DNA of 64,000 nucleotides from assembly GCA_021772915.1 (NCBI GenBank), contig JAJFLB010000031.1, positions 1 to 64,000 on the forward strand, in the 5' to 3' direction. Position numbers and translations under genes: made by a program. The notes below the pieces were generated by a model. It was not told where the DNA came from. It ran no database searches and worked only from the letters and a program-made list of their open reading frames with translations. The number at the start of each line of letters is the position of its first letter. The first letter of the stretch is position 1. Source of the stretch: Gammaproteobacteria bacterium (GTDB lineage: Bacteria; Pseudomonadota; Gammaproteobacteria; Xanthomonadales; SZUA-36). Of the stretch, positions 1 to 9,601 are shown piece after piece.

Positions 1-1
1 C

Positions 2-1219
2 CTCGTTTCAAATAGCCAGCAGCTGCTTAATTTGGCCAACGGCGTGACCAGCGTCCGTGATATGAGCGGATTCAACTGGATGCTCTCAATGCGGGCCCGG
101 ATTAACGATGGCCTGCTGCTGGGACCGACGATGTACGTCACCGGGCACATTCTAAACGCGCAACCAATGCAGTATTACGCAACGCTGGTAAGCACACCTG
201 AGGCGGCGCGAAGCGTTGTCCGCGATCAAGCCGCTTCCGGATACGACTTCATCAAGATCCATAACATCATGGAAACCGATGTATTTGTCGCCATACATGA
301 AGAGGCGATAATTCAAGGTTTGGATGTCGTCGGTCATGTGCCGCACGGGTTGACTGTCACTGAGGCTGTTGCGGCTGGCCTGAGAACTATTGAGCATTTT
401 AAGGGTTATATTCTTGACAGCTCGCTGACACTGAGTGACGAGGACTATGTTTCCGCCACGGATGGGCAGGTGATCTGGAACACGCCCACGTTTCATACCT
501 ATCGCGCCCAGTTACGTGGCGATGATGCGCGCGAGATCGTTCTGGAAAGCGATGAAATCCAATACGTTTCACCGAGTGACCGGCTTGACTGGGCAAGGCT
601 TGCCGAATTACCGTCCGACAAGCTCAACGAGCTTCGCGCAAACGTGTTCGAGCTTTCAAAAGACATCTTCGCTGACCTACAGACCGTTGATGCTCAGTTC
701 TTGGCCGGCACTGATTCGGGCGGCGGGACGCCATTTATGATTCCGGGCTTCGCCTTGCATGACGAATTGCGTGTCATGCAGGGAAACGGATTGACGCCAT
801 TCCAGACGCTGCAAACCGCGACGACCAATGCAGCTGCGGCCATGAGACGAAGTAACGAGTTCGGGACGATAGAAATTGGAAAACGAGCAGACTTGCTATT
901 GGTTTCTGCCAATCCACTCGATACTGTACGGAGCCTGAAACAGATTGATAGTGTTGCGGTGCGCGGCTTATGGCTCGACAGGTTGGCACTCGATCAGATA
1001 CTAGATGGAATTGCACGTATTTATCGGTTGGATCCAGATGTAGGCCTGGAACAATTCCCGACATTAGCAGAAATCGACGAGTTAATCGATCGAATGGTCA
1101 CCATGCGTGGCGAAGGTTTTGTATTTCGTAACTTCGATCTCGGCGAAATCTCGCGGCTGCTTCGAAAGTCTGGTCTCAACAATAGGGCCGTGATCGTACG
1201 GTCACTCAAGGCTCGTTAG
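2..1219 (+). CDS. Amidohydrolase family protein (imidazolonepropionase-like), 5' end truncated by window edge
   Basis: Frame is open to the window start; GVTSVRDM, GHVPHG, EH, AGTDSGG and IGKRADLLLV motifs typical of metal-dependent amidohydrolases. Confidence 0.8.
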   Translation, partial: LVSNSQQLLNLANGVTSVRDMSGFNWMLSMRARINDGLLLGPTMYVTGHILNAQPMQYYATLVSTPEAARSVVRDQAASGYDFIKIHNIMETDVFVAIHEEAIIQGLDVVGHVPHGLTVTEAVAAGLRTIEHFKGYILDSSLTLSDEDYVSATDGQVIWNTPTFHTYRAQLRGDDAREIVLESDEIQYVSPSDRLDWARLAELPSDKLNELRANVFELSKDIFADLQTVDAQFLAGTDSGGGTPFMIPGFALHDELRVMQGNGLTPFQTLQTATTNAAAAMRRSNEFGTIEIGKRADLLLVSANPLDTVRSLKQIDSVAVRGLWLDRLALDQILDGIARIYRLDPDVGLEQFPTLAEIDELIDRMVTMRGEGFVFRNFDLGEISRLLRKSGLNNRAVIVRSLKAR

Positions 1220-1353
1220 TTACAGGGCTTAGCTTAACAGCACATCTGTCCCAACCGGCCGTACCGACAAGCTTGTCACAGCACTGATATTGGGTGGATA
1301 AGTTTCTAAAAGAAAAATCGGGCGTCACGTAAATATAGGAAATCCAAAAATCC

Positions 1354-1459
1354 AGAGTTTAGGAAGGATAAAAGCCCTTTTCCACGAATCTGACAATTAC
1401 CTAAGCAGTTTTTACGTCAACTTTTCACATTTTCCAGTTAGATTGCCGTGAAATCTCAC
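1354..1459 (+). repeat. Copy A of a ~106 bp direct repeat (partner at 15411-15517)
   Basis: gagtttaggaaggataaaagccc...ttttcacattttccagttagattgccgtgaaatctcac aligns along its length with 15411-15517. Confidence 0.7.
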
Positions 1460-1603
1460 AAAAATGGAGTTACTGGTGCTGGATTCAAGCCCGTAGGAGA
1501 CCGAAGCACTGTTAATTTGGCCGATTACGGTTCCCGGGGCAAAAGAAGCCGTGCCGCGTCTTGTAGGGAACAGCCTGTTTAGCGAAATTTCGGTTTCACT
1601 CCA

Positions 1604-3118
1604 TCAAACGCACAACCCCGTTGCCGGCGGAGCCCTCGTCTCCGGTAACATGCCTGTTCCGGTTGGAGTCACTTTTTCATCCAGATGAGCGAGTATCTTG
1701 CGGACCACCTCCGGGTCTTCGATGCTGGCAATAATCCTGACCTCACCGCCGCATTCACTACGGGTTTCAATGTCAATATTAGACACTCGTTTTAAGCGCT
1801 TTGCCCAGGTCATTGAAGCCTGTTTCTCGGCGGGGGTTTGGTTTTGTGCTTCATCTGGGGTTTTAACCTTTTTCCCTCTGCCGCGCTTCGCAGGTGTGAC
1901 CAGTGCCCGATGCTTGCTATTCGGCGCGAAAACGCCATGAATACGGGTAAGGTTAACTACCCCAGGGTATCCTCTCGACGCGTTCCAGGGCTCACCTTGT
2001 CTCGGTTTGGGTATCAGGGAAACCAGTCTGGAAATAAAATCCAGTGGTTCGAATATCACATGGATAGCGCCGGCTAAGCAAGGGGGCGGTTTGCACAAAG
2101 TGCAAGAAGAACCCGCAGCGTGCCGATCAGCGCGTACCATTGCGCCAGGGCGTTTTCAACTCATAGCGTAGCTGTCCATTGCGCGTAAGCGACAGGCGCT
2201 TGATGGATACCGCAGGTCTTGTGAATTACCGGCACAAACGCTCCAGCTTGGCACGCTCATTGGCCTAGGTGGCAACCCCTGCATGCACAAGGTGAGCCCG
2301 TCAAACGGGCGAGAGAGCCCCCTGGGGTGATGAAAAATCAGCGGTTTCAGCCACGGGGCTTGACGACAAGCTATCTGATGCGTCAGGCAGGGTTTGCAGT
2401 GCAAACACCTTGCGGCCCTGCTGTGACCCCACGGCAATACGGTAATTAATTGAGCTTCCGAGTAATTGATTCATCGGTGATTCAGGGTCCTCATCCACAC
2501 TATCAGCTGTAAGGTAAGCGTGGCCGACTTCCCGCTCCAGGGATCTGGCAACGCGGTGGGCAATTGTGTGTGTCAGATGGATGATTTCATTACTGGTTGG
2601 CGCCTTGATCCAGCGAAACCGTTGCCGGGAGCTAGCGGTGCTATCGATGTAAACACCGTCCAGGAATAGCATACGGAAGTGGATGTTGAGATTAAGCGCT
2701 CCCCCAAAACACTGTATCATGGTGACAGCACCAGTCCGCGTGGTGGTCTTGGTGTAACCGGCCTTGCGGGTGAGATGCGTAGCAATGGCGCGGTCAACGA
2801 TACCCAGCACTTTACCCATGACAACCGGTTTGCTGGCGAATAAAAAGCGTAGCGGAAATGGTACGCTGAGTACCCATTGGCGCATGGGTTGATGTGACAA
2901 AACCGCATCTACCAGCAGGGCAGCGCTATCCGCCATGCGCCTGGCCCCACAACTGGGGCAAAAGCCGCGTCGTTTGCAACTGAATGCCACCAATTTCTCA
3001 CATGGCAAGTCTCGCACTGGACTCTCAAGAAACCATGCTCCAGTCTGCCGAATTTTAAGTACTCGCCGAATTCTTTGGTGATGTGGGCGCCGCTCCAGAA
3101 AAACCTCAGTACCCGCAC
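1604..3118 (-). pseudogene. IS91-family (Y2) transposase remnant, broken over several frames
   Basis: Minus-strand fragments: zinc-finger-like KLVAFSCKRRGFCPSCGARRM, GALNLNIHFRMLFLDGVY, HGVFAPNSKHRALVTPAKRGRGKK, ECGGEVRIIASIEDPEVVRKIL; split among ORFs 1604-2140, 2156-2437, 2301-3017, 2909-3118. Confidence 0.85.
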
Positions 3119-3292
3119 ATGACCAGGTTATTCGTACAGAGTCAGGGCTACCCTCATCAGGGTGCCAACCTCAATAAAGCTCATGTGCCAGGCGCTCCAG
3201 ATAAACTGTCATTTTGAGTGCCGTGACGGCAACAATCAGAGAGACCAGGATTTTCACCATACCCCATACTGTTGTCCGTCACGGCGCAACTT

Positions 3293-3510
3293 TTAGCTAA
3301 AAGCGCGGGTCACATCGAACTCCTCGCCACGTTTGAGCATGTGATAGCACGCCCTGGCCAGTTTGTTGGCCACCGCCTTTTTGGCCACCAGGATGTGTGC
3401 CTTGGCTTTCTTGCGTTGATAAAAACGTTTGATTCTTGGATCCCAGATCGCACCATAGTGGCCTGCCTCCATAAAAGCCCAGGTCAGGTATTTGTTGCCG
3501 TTTTTAACGT
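3293..3510 (-). pseudogene. IS110-family transposase C-terminal remnant (in frame with the ORF upstream)
   Basis: KNGNKYLTWAFMEAGHYG...KAKAHILVAKKAVANKLARACYHMLKRGEEFD resembles the Transposase_20/IS110 C-terminus. Confidence 0.75.
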
Positions 3511-4340
3511 AGTTTCCGATGACCCGTCGCAAATGTCGCTCTCCCAGAATGATCGTATGATTCAGGCACTCTCGACGAATCGATCCTATGACACGTTCAA
3601 CGTAAGGATTCTGCCAGGGCGATCGTGGCACCGTTGCGACTTCATTGAGCCCAACCGAAGCCACCTTTCGGCTAAACAGCGCACCATGGATCGCATCCCG
3701 ATCGTGCAACAAGTATTTGGGTGCATCATCCAGACCAACTGCTTCGAGAAGCTGCTGAGCTGTCCAAGCCGCAGTCGGACGCCCTGTTGCGTTGGTATGG
3801 AGTATTCTCCTTCGATCATGACTAAGAATCACCAGCACAAACAGGATACGAAAAGTTGCGGTTGGGACAGTAAGAAAATCGATTGCAACGATATCCGCCG
3901 CGTGATTCTCCAGGAGGGTGCGCCACGACTGCGACGGTGGTCGCCGGTGTCTGATCATATACTTCGATACGGTCGCTTCAGAAACAACGAGGCCGAGTTT
4001 CAGGACTTCACCGTGGATTCGCGGTGCTCCCCACAGAGGATTTGCGAGAGACATTCGCCGAATCAGCGTCCGTATTTCAATGTCGACCTGCGGCCGTCCC
4101 TTTGGTCTTGACTTGCGAGTCCAATATCGTCGGAAGCCCTTCCTATGCCAACGGATGACGGTATCGGGCTTGAGGATATGCAAAGCATCCCGCCAATTCG
4201 GCCAGAGTCTGGAGGCAAAGACCCAGAACTGGCGGTCTGCTGGAGAAACGGACGGTCGTGACCCGGTCTGTTTCATGACAGCCAACTGCTGTCGCAATAG
4301 CAGGTTTTCGAACGCTAGATCACGACGTGATCGAATCGCC
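3505..4340 (-). mobile_element. DDE (rve-type integrase core) transposase, C-terminus replaced by IS110-like sequence
   Basis: RSRRDLAFENLLLRQQLAVMKQ...PLWGAPRIHGELLKLG-like, DIVAIDFLTVPT, LLHDRDAIHG, SPWQNPYVERVIGSIRRECLNH. Confidence 0.85.
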
Positions 4341-4482
4341 GAAGCCGCAGATTGTAGGAAAAGTGATAGCTATTATGTCATTCCCCAACGCTAACTGACT
4401 TCCAATAAATAGCCAACGAAATCAATGCGGACGCATTAATGGGAGGGACAACCTCTTGTTAGGTGATGATGGATACGTTCTG

Positions 4483-4782
4483 CTACCGGCCATAGGTCGC
4501 AATTATCGTTGTATCAGTTACTGACTTCCCAAAATGCCTTTCCTTGATCTTGAGATACTCATCGTTTGAGAAAAATGACTTCATCGAGTCTTCGTTCGAA
4601 AAATAAATCGTGAACACTCGATTGATCAATGCCTCTGTCTTGGACTTGAGGACTTCAGAAATCTTGAAATCGTAGCCAAATCCACCACCATAGCTCAGGA
4701 GAATTGGAGTCATCTCGTCGCGATACAATTGATATGCTTCATCGTCTATGACATTTAGACCAACTAGCATTTCTACAGCCAC
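4483..4782 (-). CDS. DUF1330-like protein
   Basis: 99 aa ORF; MLVGLNVIDDEAYQLYRDEMTPILLSYGGGFGYDFKI pattern. Confidence 0.65.
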   Translation of the reverse strand: MAVEMLVGLNVIDDEAYQLYRDEMTPILLSYGGGFGYDFKISEVLKSKTEALINRVFTIYFSNEDSMKSFFSNDEYLKIKERHFGKSVTDTTIIATYGR

Positions 4783-4942
4783 ATCATTTCACCTTCGTTT
4801 CATTCACCCGCTGCCTAGCCAATTATTACCTTTCACTAGTGCTAATTATCATGCTGTCAAGTATACCGCCGGAAGGTCCGCTTGGGGTTGCGATCTCAAC
4901 TGATCGATGCAACATCTGTTGGTGACTATCTGGCAACTATCC

Positions 4943-5106
4943 AGGGTATTGACAAGTTAACTATTTTCGTACGAAAAAGTGGACATTTGGTGCGTTGCAC
5001 AGATCAAGAATAACTAGGGTGTGGGCGCTACGGTCGAGATGTGGGGCGGAACGAGCGGCGTTAGGTAGCGTCGGCCCACTTCCAATAGTTAACTTGTCAG
5101 TACCCT
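4943..5106. mobile_element. 164 bp element bounded by 23 bp inverted repeats (MITE-like or IS remnant)
   Basis: agggtattgacaagttaactatt (4943-4965) versus reverse complement of 5084-5106 agggtactgacaagttaactatt, one mismatch. Confidence 0.75.
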
Positions 5107-5120
5107 CAGCTGCCCTAATC

Positions 5121-5149
5121 TGCACAACAATGCACAACAATGCACAACC
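5121..5149 (+). repeat. 10-bp tandem repeat (tgcacaacaa), ~2.9 units
   Basis: tgcacaacaa tgcacaacaa tgcacaacc. Confidence 0.85.
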
Positions 5150-5240
5150 GAATCACGCAAAACTCCCGCAATCCAGTGTGAAAGATTTAGTAGTGGGGTC
5201 CACTCGCATATTGCGATTCTGAAATTCGGTCTGACCCCAA

Positions 5241-6146
5241 TTAACTTTCTCGGACCTCCTGCACTAACCAGTCACGGAAAGCCGCGATATTCGGCCTGAG
5301 CGAGTGCGCTTCCGGATAGACCAGGTAGAAGCTAGACCCAAGAGGCAGGGCAAGGTCGAACGGCTCCACAACGCGTCCGGATTCTATGTCCTTCGCTGCC
5401 AGAAAACGCCAACCCAAAACGACACCGGCGCCATCAATGCTGGCCTGCAATCCGTGGTCGGGCAGACTAAAGTGTGTGCCACGTGAAGCATCCACGCCGC
5501 TGGCACCAGCAGCTTCCAACCATGACTGCCAGGTAGGCGCATCAGGGTCATAATCCATGGAATGGTTGTGAAGTAGAACGTGTTTACCGAGATCGTCCGG
5601 CGTCATTAGCGGGTCGGCCCCCTCAAGCAAACGAGGGCTGCACATCGGTGTCACCGACTCGTCGAAAAGTTTGGTCGCTTCCAGACCAATCCACTCTCCG
5701 CTGCCAAGTCTGATCGCAGCGTCATAGTCGTCGCGCTGAAAGTCGGCCAAACCGAGGCTGGTTGATATTCGTACGTCGATGTCCGGATTTAGCGTATAGA
5801 ACTTTTGCAGACGCGGTATCAACCACATGACAGCGAAAGTGGGGGCAACACTTAAGGTGATTGTTCCACGCGAGTCGCTCTCTATCACTCGCTCCATCGC
5901 GCTGTCCAGGCGGAGAAACACGTCACTCAACTCGGACAATAACAGCTGTCCGGATTCCGTCAGCAACAAACCGCGCGGCAGGCGTCGGAAAAGAGGCTGG
6001 CCCAAGTACTCCTCCAACCGCTTTACCTGATGACTAACCGCCGCTGGTGTTACGGACAACTCTTCCGATGCCCTCACAAAGCTGAGTTGGCGCGCGGAGG
6101 CTTCGAACGCACGTAGCGCATTCAATGGGTATATTCGTCGGGGCAT
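5241..6146 (-). CDS. LysR-family transcriptional regulator (GcvA-like)
   Basis: MPRRIYPLNALRAFEASARQLSFVRASEELSVTPAAVSHQVKRLEEYLGQPLFRR N-terminal HTH. Confidence 0.92.
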   Translation of the reverse strand: MPRRIYPLNALRAFEASARQLSFVRASEELSVTPAAVSHQVKRLEEYLGQPLFRRLPRGLLLTESGQLLLSELSDVFLRLDSAMERVIESDSRGTITLSVAPTFAVMWLIPRLQKFYTLNPDIDVRISTSLGLADFQRDDYDAAIRLGSGEWIGLEATKLFDESVTPMCSPRLLEGADPLMTPDDLGKHVLLHNHSMDYDPDAPTWQSWLEAAGASGVDASRGTHFSLPDHGLQASIDGAGVVLGWRFLAAKDIESGRVVEPFDLALPLGSSFYLVYPEAHSLRPNIAAFRDWLVQEVRES

Positions 6147-6344
6147 GGATTCACCTTAGTTTTTCTAAGTCTGCGTGAGAAATCGTCGTTTGTCTAGGCA
6201 TCGAATTAGGCGTAAAAAGGCGCATGGATCTTCGCACTCTATGATTTTGGCCTAGATTTACTATCTATTCTGAGTGGAGAAACAACATGAAAAACAGCAC
6301 CATTTCGGGCACGTCCACCGACGGCAGCTATAGGACTTACTGAT

Positions 6345-6761
6345 ATGGATCGACTTCCAATTCCGCCTTTTACCCGTGAAACAGCGCAAGCAAAAGTACA
6401 AGCCGCTGAGGACACGTGGAACACGCGAGACCCAAGGGAAGTCGCGCAAGCGATCTCGCCAAATTGTGTATGGCGAAGCAGGGACGAAGTATTTCAGGGT
6501 CGAGCGGCGATCGAGTACTTCCTCAGGCGCAAATGGACGATTGAATTGCACTACCGACAGATGAAGGAGCTATGGGCCTTCACCGACAACAGAATTTCTG
6601 TGCGCTTTGAGTGCGAATGGCAACGCTGTAAGTCCGACCAATGGTATCGACGTTACGGCAATGAACACTGGGAGTTCGATGCGCACGGTTACATGACTCG
6701 GCGCGACATGAGTGCCAACGATATTTCGATATCCGCCCGCGAACGGCGAATTGGACATTGA
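6345..6761 (+). CDS. DUF1348 / NTF2-like superfamily protein
   Basis: FTRETAQAKVQAAEDTWNTRDP...YRRYGNEHWEFDAHGYMTRRDMSANDI. Confidence 0.85.
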   Translation: MDRLPIPPFTRETAQAKVQAAEDTWNTRDPREVAQAISPNCVWRSRDEVFQGRAAIEYFLRRKWTIELHYRQMKELWAFTDNRISVRFECEWQRCKSDQWYRRYGNEHWEFDAHGYMTRRDMSANDISISARERRIGH

Positions 6762-6786
6762 TTTCTACGAAGGATGGGAGAAGAAC

Positions 6787-6996
6787 ATGAAAACGCAACA
6801 GACACTGGCCACCGTCGTTCTGACTCTCGCAGGAATGACGAGCGATGCAAATGCGCAACTGCCGGACCCGAGCGTCGAGCTTGTACCAAACCGTACGGCC
6901 CTGTTGATTACCGATTCATCGCTAACACCGTGTGTACAACCGTTCAGTACGTTGAACGCACTTTTGATTGACACCACTTCGAGGAGAATGGGATGA
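6787..6996 (+). pseudogene. Probable truncated secreted isochorismatase-like (cysteine hydrolase) remnant
   Basis: Signal-peptide-like MKTQQTLATVVLTLAGMTSDANA then VELVPNRTALLITD, a typical N-terminal strand of isochorismatase-like hydrolases, then collapse of the fold. Confidence 0.45.
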
Positions 6997-7814
6997 GCAG
7001 CGAAATTACAGAACACCATACGTACATTGGCGGGCACAAGATTGCTTTTCGGGAGCAGGGCGAGGGTAGCCCGGTGATTCTAATTCACGGGATACCAACT
7101 AACAGCCTCATGTGGCGGGATATTATCCCTCAACTTGCCAAAGACAATCGTGTAATCGCTCCTGACCTGCTCAATTATGGCCAATCTGATAAGCCAGAAA
7201 GTGCCGATGTATCAATAAACGCTCAAAGCCGCATGATCGTTCAGTTGATGGACTCCCTGGGTGTGCGTAGAGCTGATGTTGTAGCACATGATATTGGAGG
7301 TGGTGTTGCACAGTTGATTGCTGTCAATTATCCGGAGAGGGTTCGGAAGCTCGTCCTTATGGATAGTGTATGTTTCGATTCGTGGCCCATTCCAGAATTT
7401 GAGCCGCTACAGCAGCCAGGTGCCGACACCGCAATGAGCCTTAGCGACTTCGTTGGCATGATGCGAGGCTTTATGCCCAACGGCGTATATAACGAAAGCG
7501 CAATGACTAATGATGTCATCGATCTCTATCTGGCACCCTGGTCAACCGAAGACGGCAAGCGGGCGTTTTTTCGTAATCTTAGGCGACTGAACAAAGAATA
7601 TACCCTGTCTATCGCCGACGAGCTTAAGCATCTTCCGCATCAAACGCTGGTGATGTGGGGCGACAAGGACCCCTTCCAAAAACCGGAATATGCTCCGAAA
7701 CTGGCGGATGCAATTCCACATGCAGAGCTAGTCTGGATTGAGGACGCTGGTCATTGGCTGATAGATGAAAAGCCGGATGAAATCGGGGATCGCATCAATC
7801 AGTTCCTGGGCTAA
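6993..7814 (+). CDS. Alpha/beta hydrolase (haloalkane dehalogenase-like fold)
   Basis: VILIHGIPTNSLMWRDIIP, VVAHDIGGGVAQ, DAGHWLIDEKPDEI. Confidence 0.88.
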   Translation: MSSEITEHHTYIGGHKIAFREQGEGSPVILIHGIPTNSLMWRDIIPQLAKDNRVIAPDLLNYGQSDKPESADVSINAQSRMIVQLMDSLGVRRADVVAHDIGGGVAQLIAVNYPERVRKLVLMDSVCFDSWPIPEFEPLQQPGADTAMSLSDFVGMMRGFMPNGVYNESAMTNDVIDLYLAPWSTEDGKRAFFRNLRRLNKEYTLSIADELKHLPHQTLVMWGDKDPFQKPEYAPKLADAIPHAELVWIEDAGHWLIDEKPDEIGDRINQFLG

Positions 7815-8004
7815 CGAATAAGTTGTTAGCGCCACTTTGTGGAGAGATAAATGCATAGTTTCGATCGGTACGATATGCGACCAATAGAATTCGTAGAACC
7901 AGCGAAATCGGAAGGTTGACAGTAACACCATTACGGCGAACTAGGAACACCTATTGTACGGCCATATTCTTACGACCGCGTCTTTTCAAGAAGAGAAAGT
8001 AATT

Positions 8005-8595
8005 ATGACTCATCGATTCGCAGACATCGCATTTACTGACAGCGTAAAGGACGCTCAGGAACGTTTTGGGTCGCGCGTGCATAACCAACGCTTGCAGGAA
8101 AACTTTGGCCCAAATGACCAACTCACTCTGAGAGAAATCGAATTCATTGCACAGCGCGACACTTTTTACCTTGCAACGGTTAGCGAGACGGACTGGCCCT
8201 ACGTGCAGCACCGCGGTGGCCCACCTGGGTTCTTGAAGGTCCTCGGGACGAATCAGCTTGCCTACGCGGACTTCCGCGGCAATACACAATTGATCAGTGT
8301 CGGAAATATTTCGAAAAACGATCGCTGCTCGTTGATCCTGATGGACTATCCCAATCGCCGTCGACTGAAAATTCTCGGCCACATGCGTATAGAAGACGGC
8401 CGCTCGGCTGAGGTCACCGACCTCTCGAACGTGGAGTTACCGAGCTACAGGGCGCAGGTAGAGCGTGTCGTATTTATTGATGTAGTTGCGTTTGACTGGA
8501 ATTGTCCTCAGCACATCACACAAAGGTATACCCAATCCGAGATTGAAGCGTGGGCCGATCGTCGCGTGGAGATTAGAAAGAGCGCCGGAAATTAG
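8005..8595 (+). CDS. Pyridoxamine 5'-phosphate oxidase-family flavin-binding protein
   Basis: FYLATVSETDWPYVQHRGGPPGFLKVLG...NTQLISVGNISKNDRCSLILMDYPNRRRLKILG. Confidence 0.85.
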   Translation: MTHRFADIAFTDSVKDAQERFGSRVHNQRLQENFGPNDQLTLREIEFIAQRDTFYLATVSETDWPYVQHRGGPPGFLKVLGTNQLAYADFRGNTQLISVGNISKNDRCSLILMDYPNRRRLKILGHMRIEDGRSAEVTDLSNVELPSYRAQVERVVFIDVVAFDWNCPQHITQRYTQSEIEAWADRRVEIRKSAGN

Positions 8596-8667
8596 ACCTG
8601 CGCTATTTCTATAACTAGTAGATCGAGTGTTAAGCAAGTTAATCAAAACTGAAACTGGAGAGTAATC

Positions 8668-9093
8668 ATGAAAATCGAACACATCATAGCCACATCGCTT
8701 TGCGTACTGTTGCCGCTCTTTGCTGGAAACGCCTTTGCAGAAGCAAAGCCGACATTGTGGGGTATCTACGGCGCACATAACAGGCACGATTGTCCTGTCA
8801 ACAATCGCGAAACTGCGAAAGAAGTCATCACCATCAGCAAAACAGATCTTGCGCCGCTGATGGGGAAGTACGGTATCACCGAAATAGTGGACATGTATCA
8901 CTCCGGACTCGAGCACACACTCGTTTGGGTTGTCGAGACAACGAGGCCGCATGACCTGGAAGAATTTACGATCGAGCTCGGTGTCGCCCGCTGGAATGAT
9001 CTGAAATTTGTTCCGGAGCGCACGTTTGCTGATGTCATTCGGGACGTTACGGCGATTCACGGCCTACAAGAGTGGGCGCCTGGCGACGAGTAA
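8668..9093 (+). CDS. Small secreted protein, DUF3303-like
   Basis: Signal peptide MKIEHIIATSLCVLLPLFAGNAFA; 141 aa. Confidence 0.55.
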   Translation: MKIEHIIATSLCVLLPLFAGNAFAEAKPTLWGIYGAHNRHDCPVNNRETAKEVITISKTDLAPLMGKYGITEIVDMYHSGLEHTLVWVVETTRPHDLEEFTIELGVARWNDLKFVPERTFADVIRDVTAIHGLQEWAPGDE

Positions 9094-9162
9094 TGACCGG
9101 GGCGGTTAATCGTCGGGTCGTCTGGCCCGACGATTAGCGCCTGGAAAATCAGGAGAAAGCAA

Positions 9163-9591
9163 ATGACGCGCATCACTGCGAATCTAACATCAGGCATGGC
9201 CGTGCAAGTATCGAATGGACGGCACAAGTGGAAGGCCGACGAGCCCGTCGACGCCGGAGGCACCGATGCCGGCCCGATTCCCTATGAGCTGCTGCTCGGG
9301 TCTCTCGCCGCATGTACCTGCGTGACAATTGCCTGGTATTGCCAGTTCAAGAAACTGCCGCTGGAGTCGGTAAGCGCTACTTACGATTTCGAACACGTTC
9401 ATGCGAACGACTGTAAGGATTGCGACGTTCCTGACAAAGGTTTCATTGAGAGAATTACAAGCAACGTTCATATCGACGGTAAATTCGATAACACACAGCG
9501 TAAGCGGCTTGCTCAGATCGCCGAGCGCTGTCCAGTTCACAAGACACTTACACACGGCGTCAGAATCGATGACGTCGTGTCATTCGGGTGA
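9163..9591 (+). CDS. OsmC family protein
   Basis: PYELLLGSLAACTCVTIAWY...RLAQIAERCPVHKTL conserved OsmC cysteines. Confidence 0.9.
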   Translation: MTRITANLTSGMAVQVSNGRHKWKADEPVDAGGTDAGPIPYELLLGSLAACTCVTIAWYCQFKKLPLESVSATYDFEHVHANDCKDCDVPDKGFIERITSNVHIDGKFDNTQRKRLAQIAERCPVHKTLTHGVRIDDVVSFG

Positions 9592-9601
9592 GGAGCAAAT
9601 A

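Noticed and set aside
3272-4394. Plus-strand ORFs of 279 aa and 158 aa
   Set aside because: Antisense to the transposase reading frame on the minus strand; no recognisable domains
4985-5060. Possible integron attC-like site (gcggcgttaggtagcg)
   Set aside because: Only one core-like motif; no matching partner core, no integrase or cassette array
5121-5149. Possible CRISPR-like array
   Set aside because: 10-bp units without spacers; simple tandem repeat
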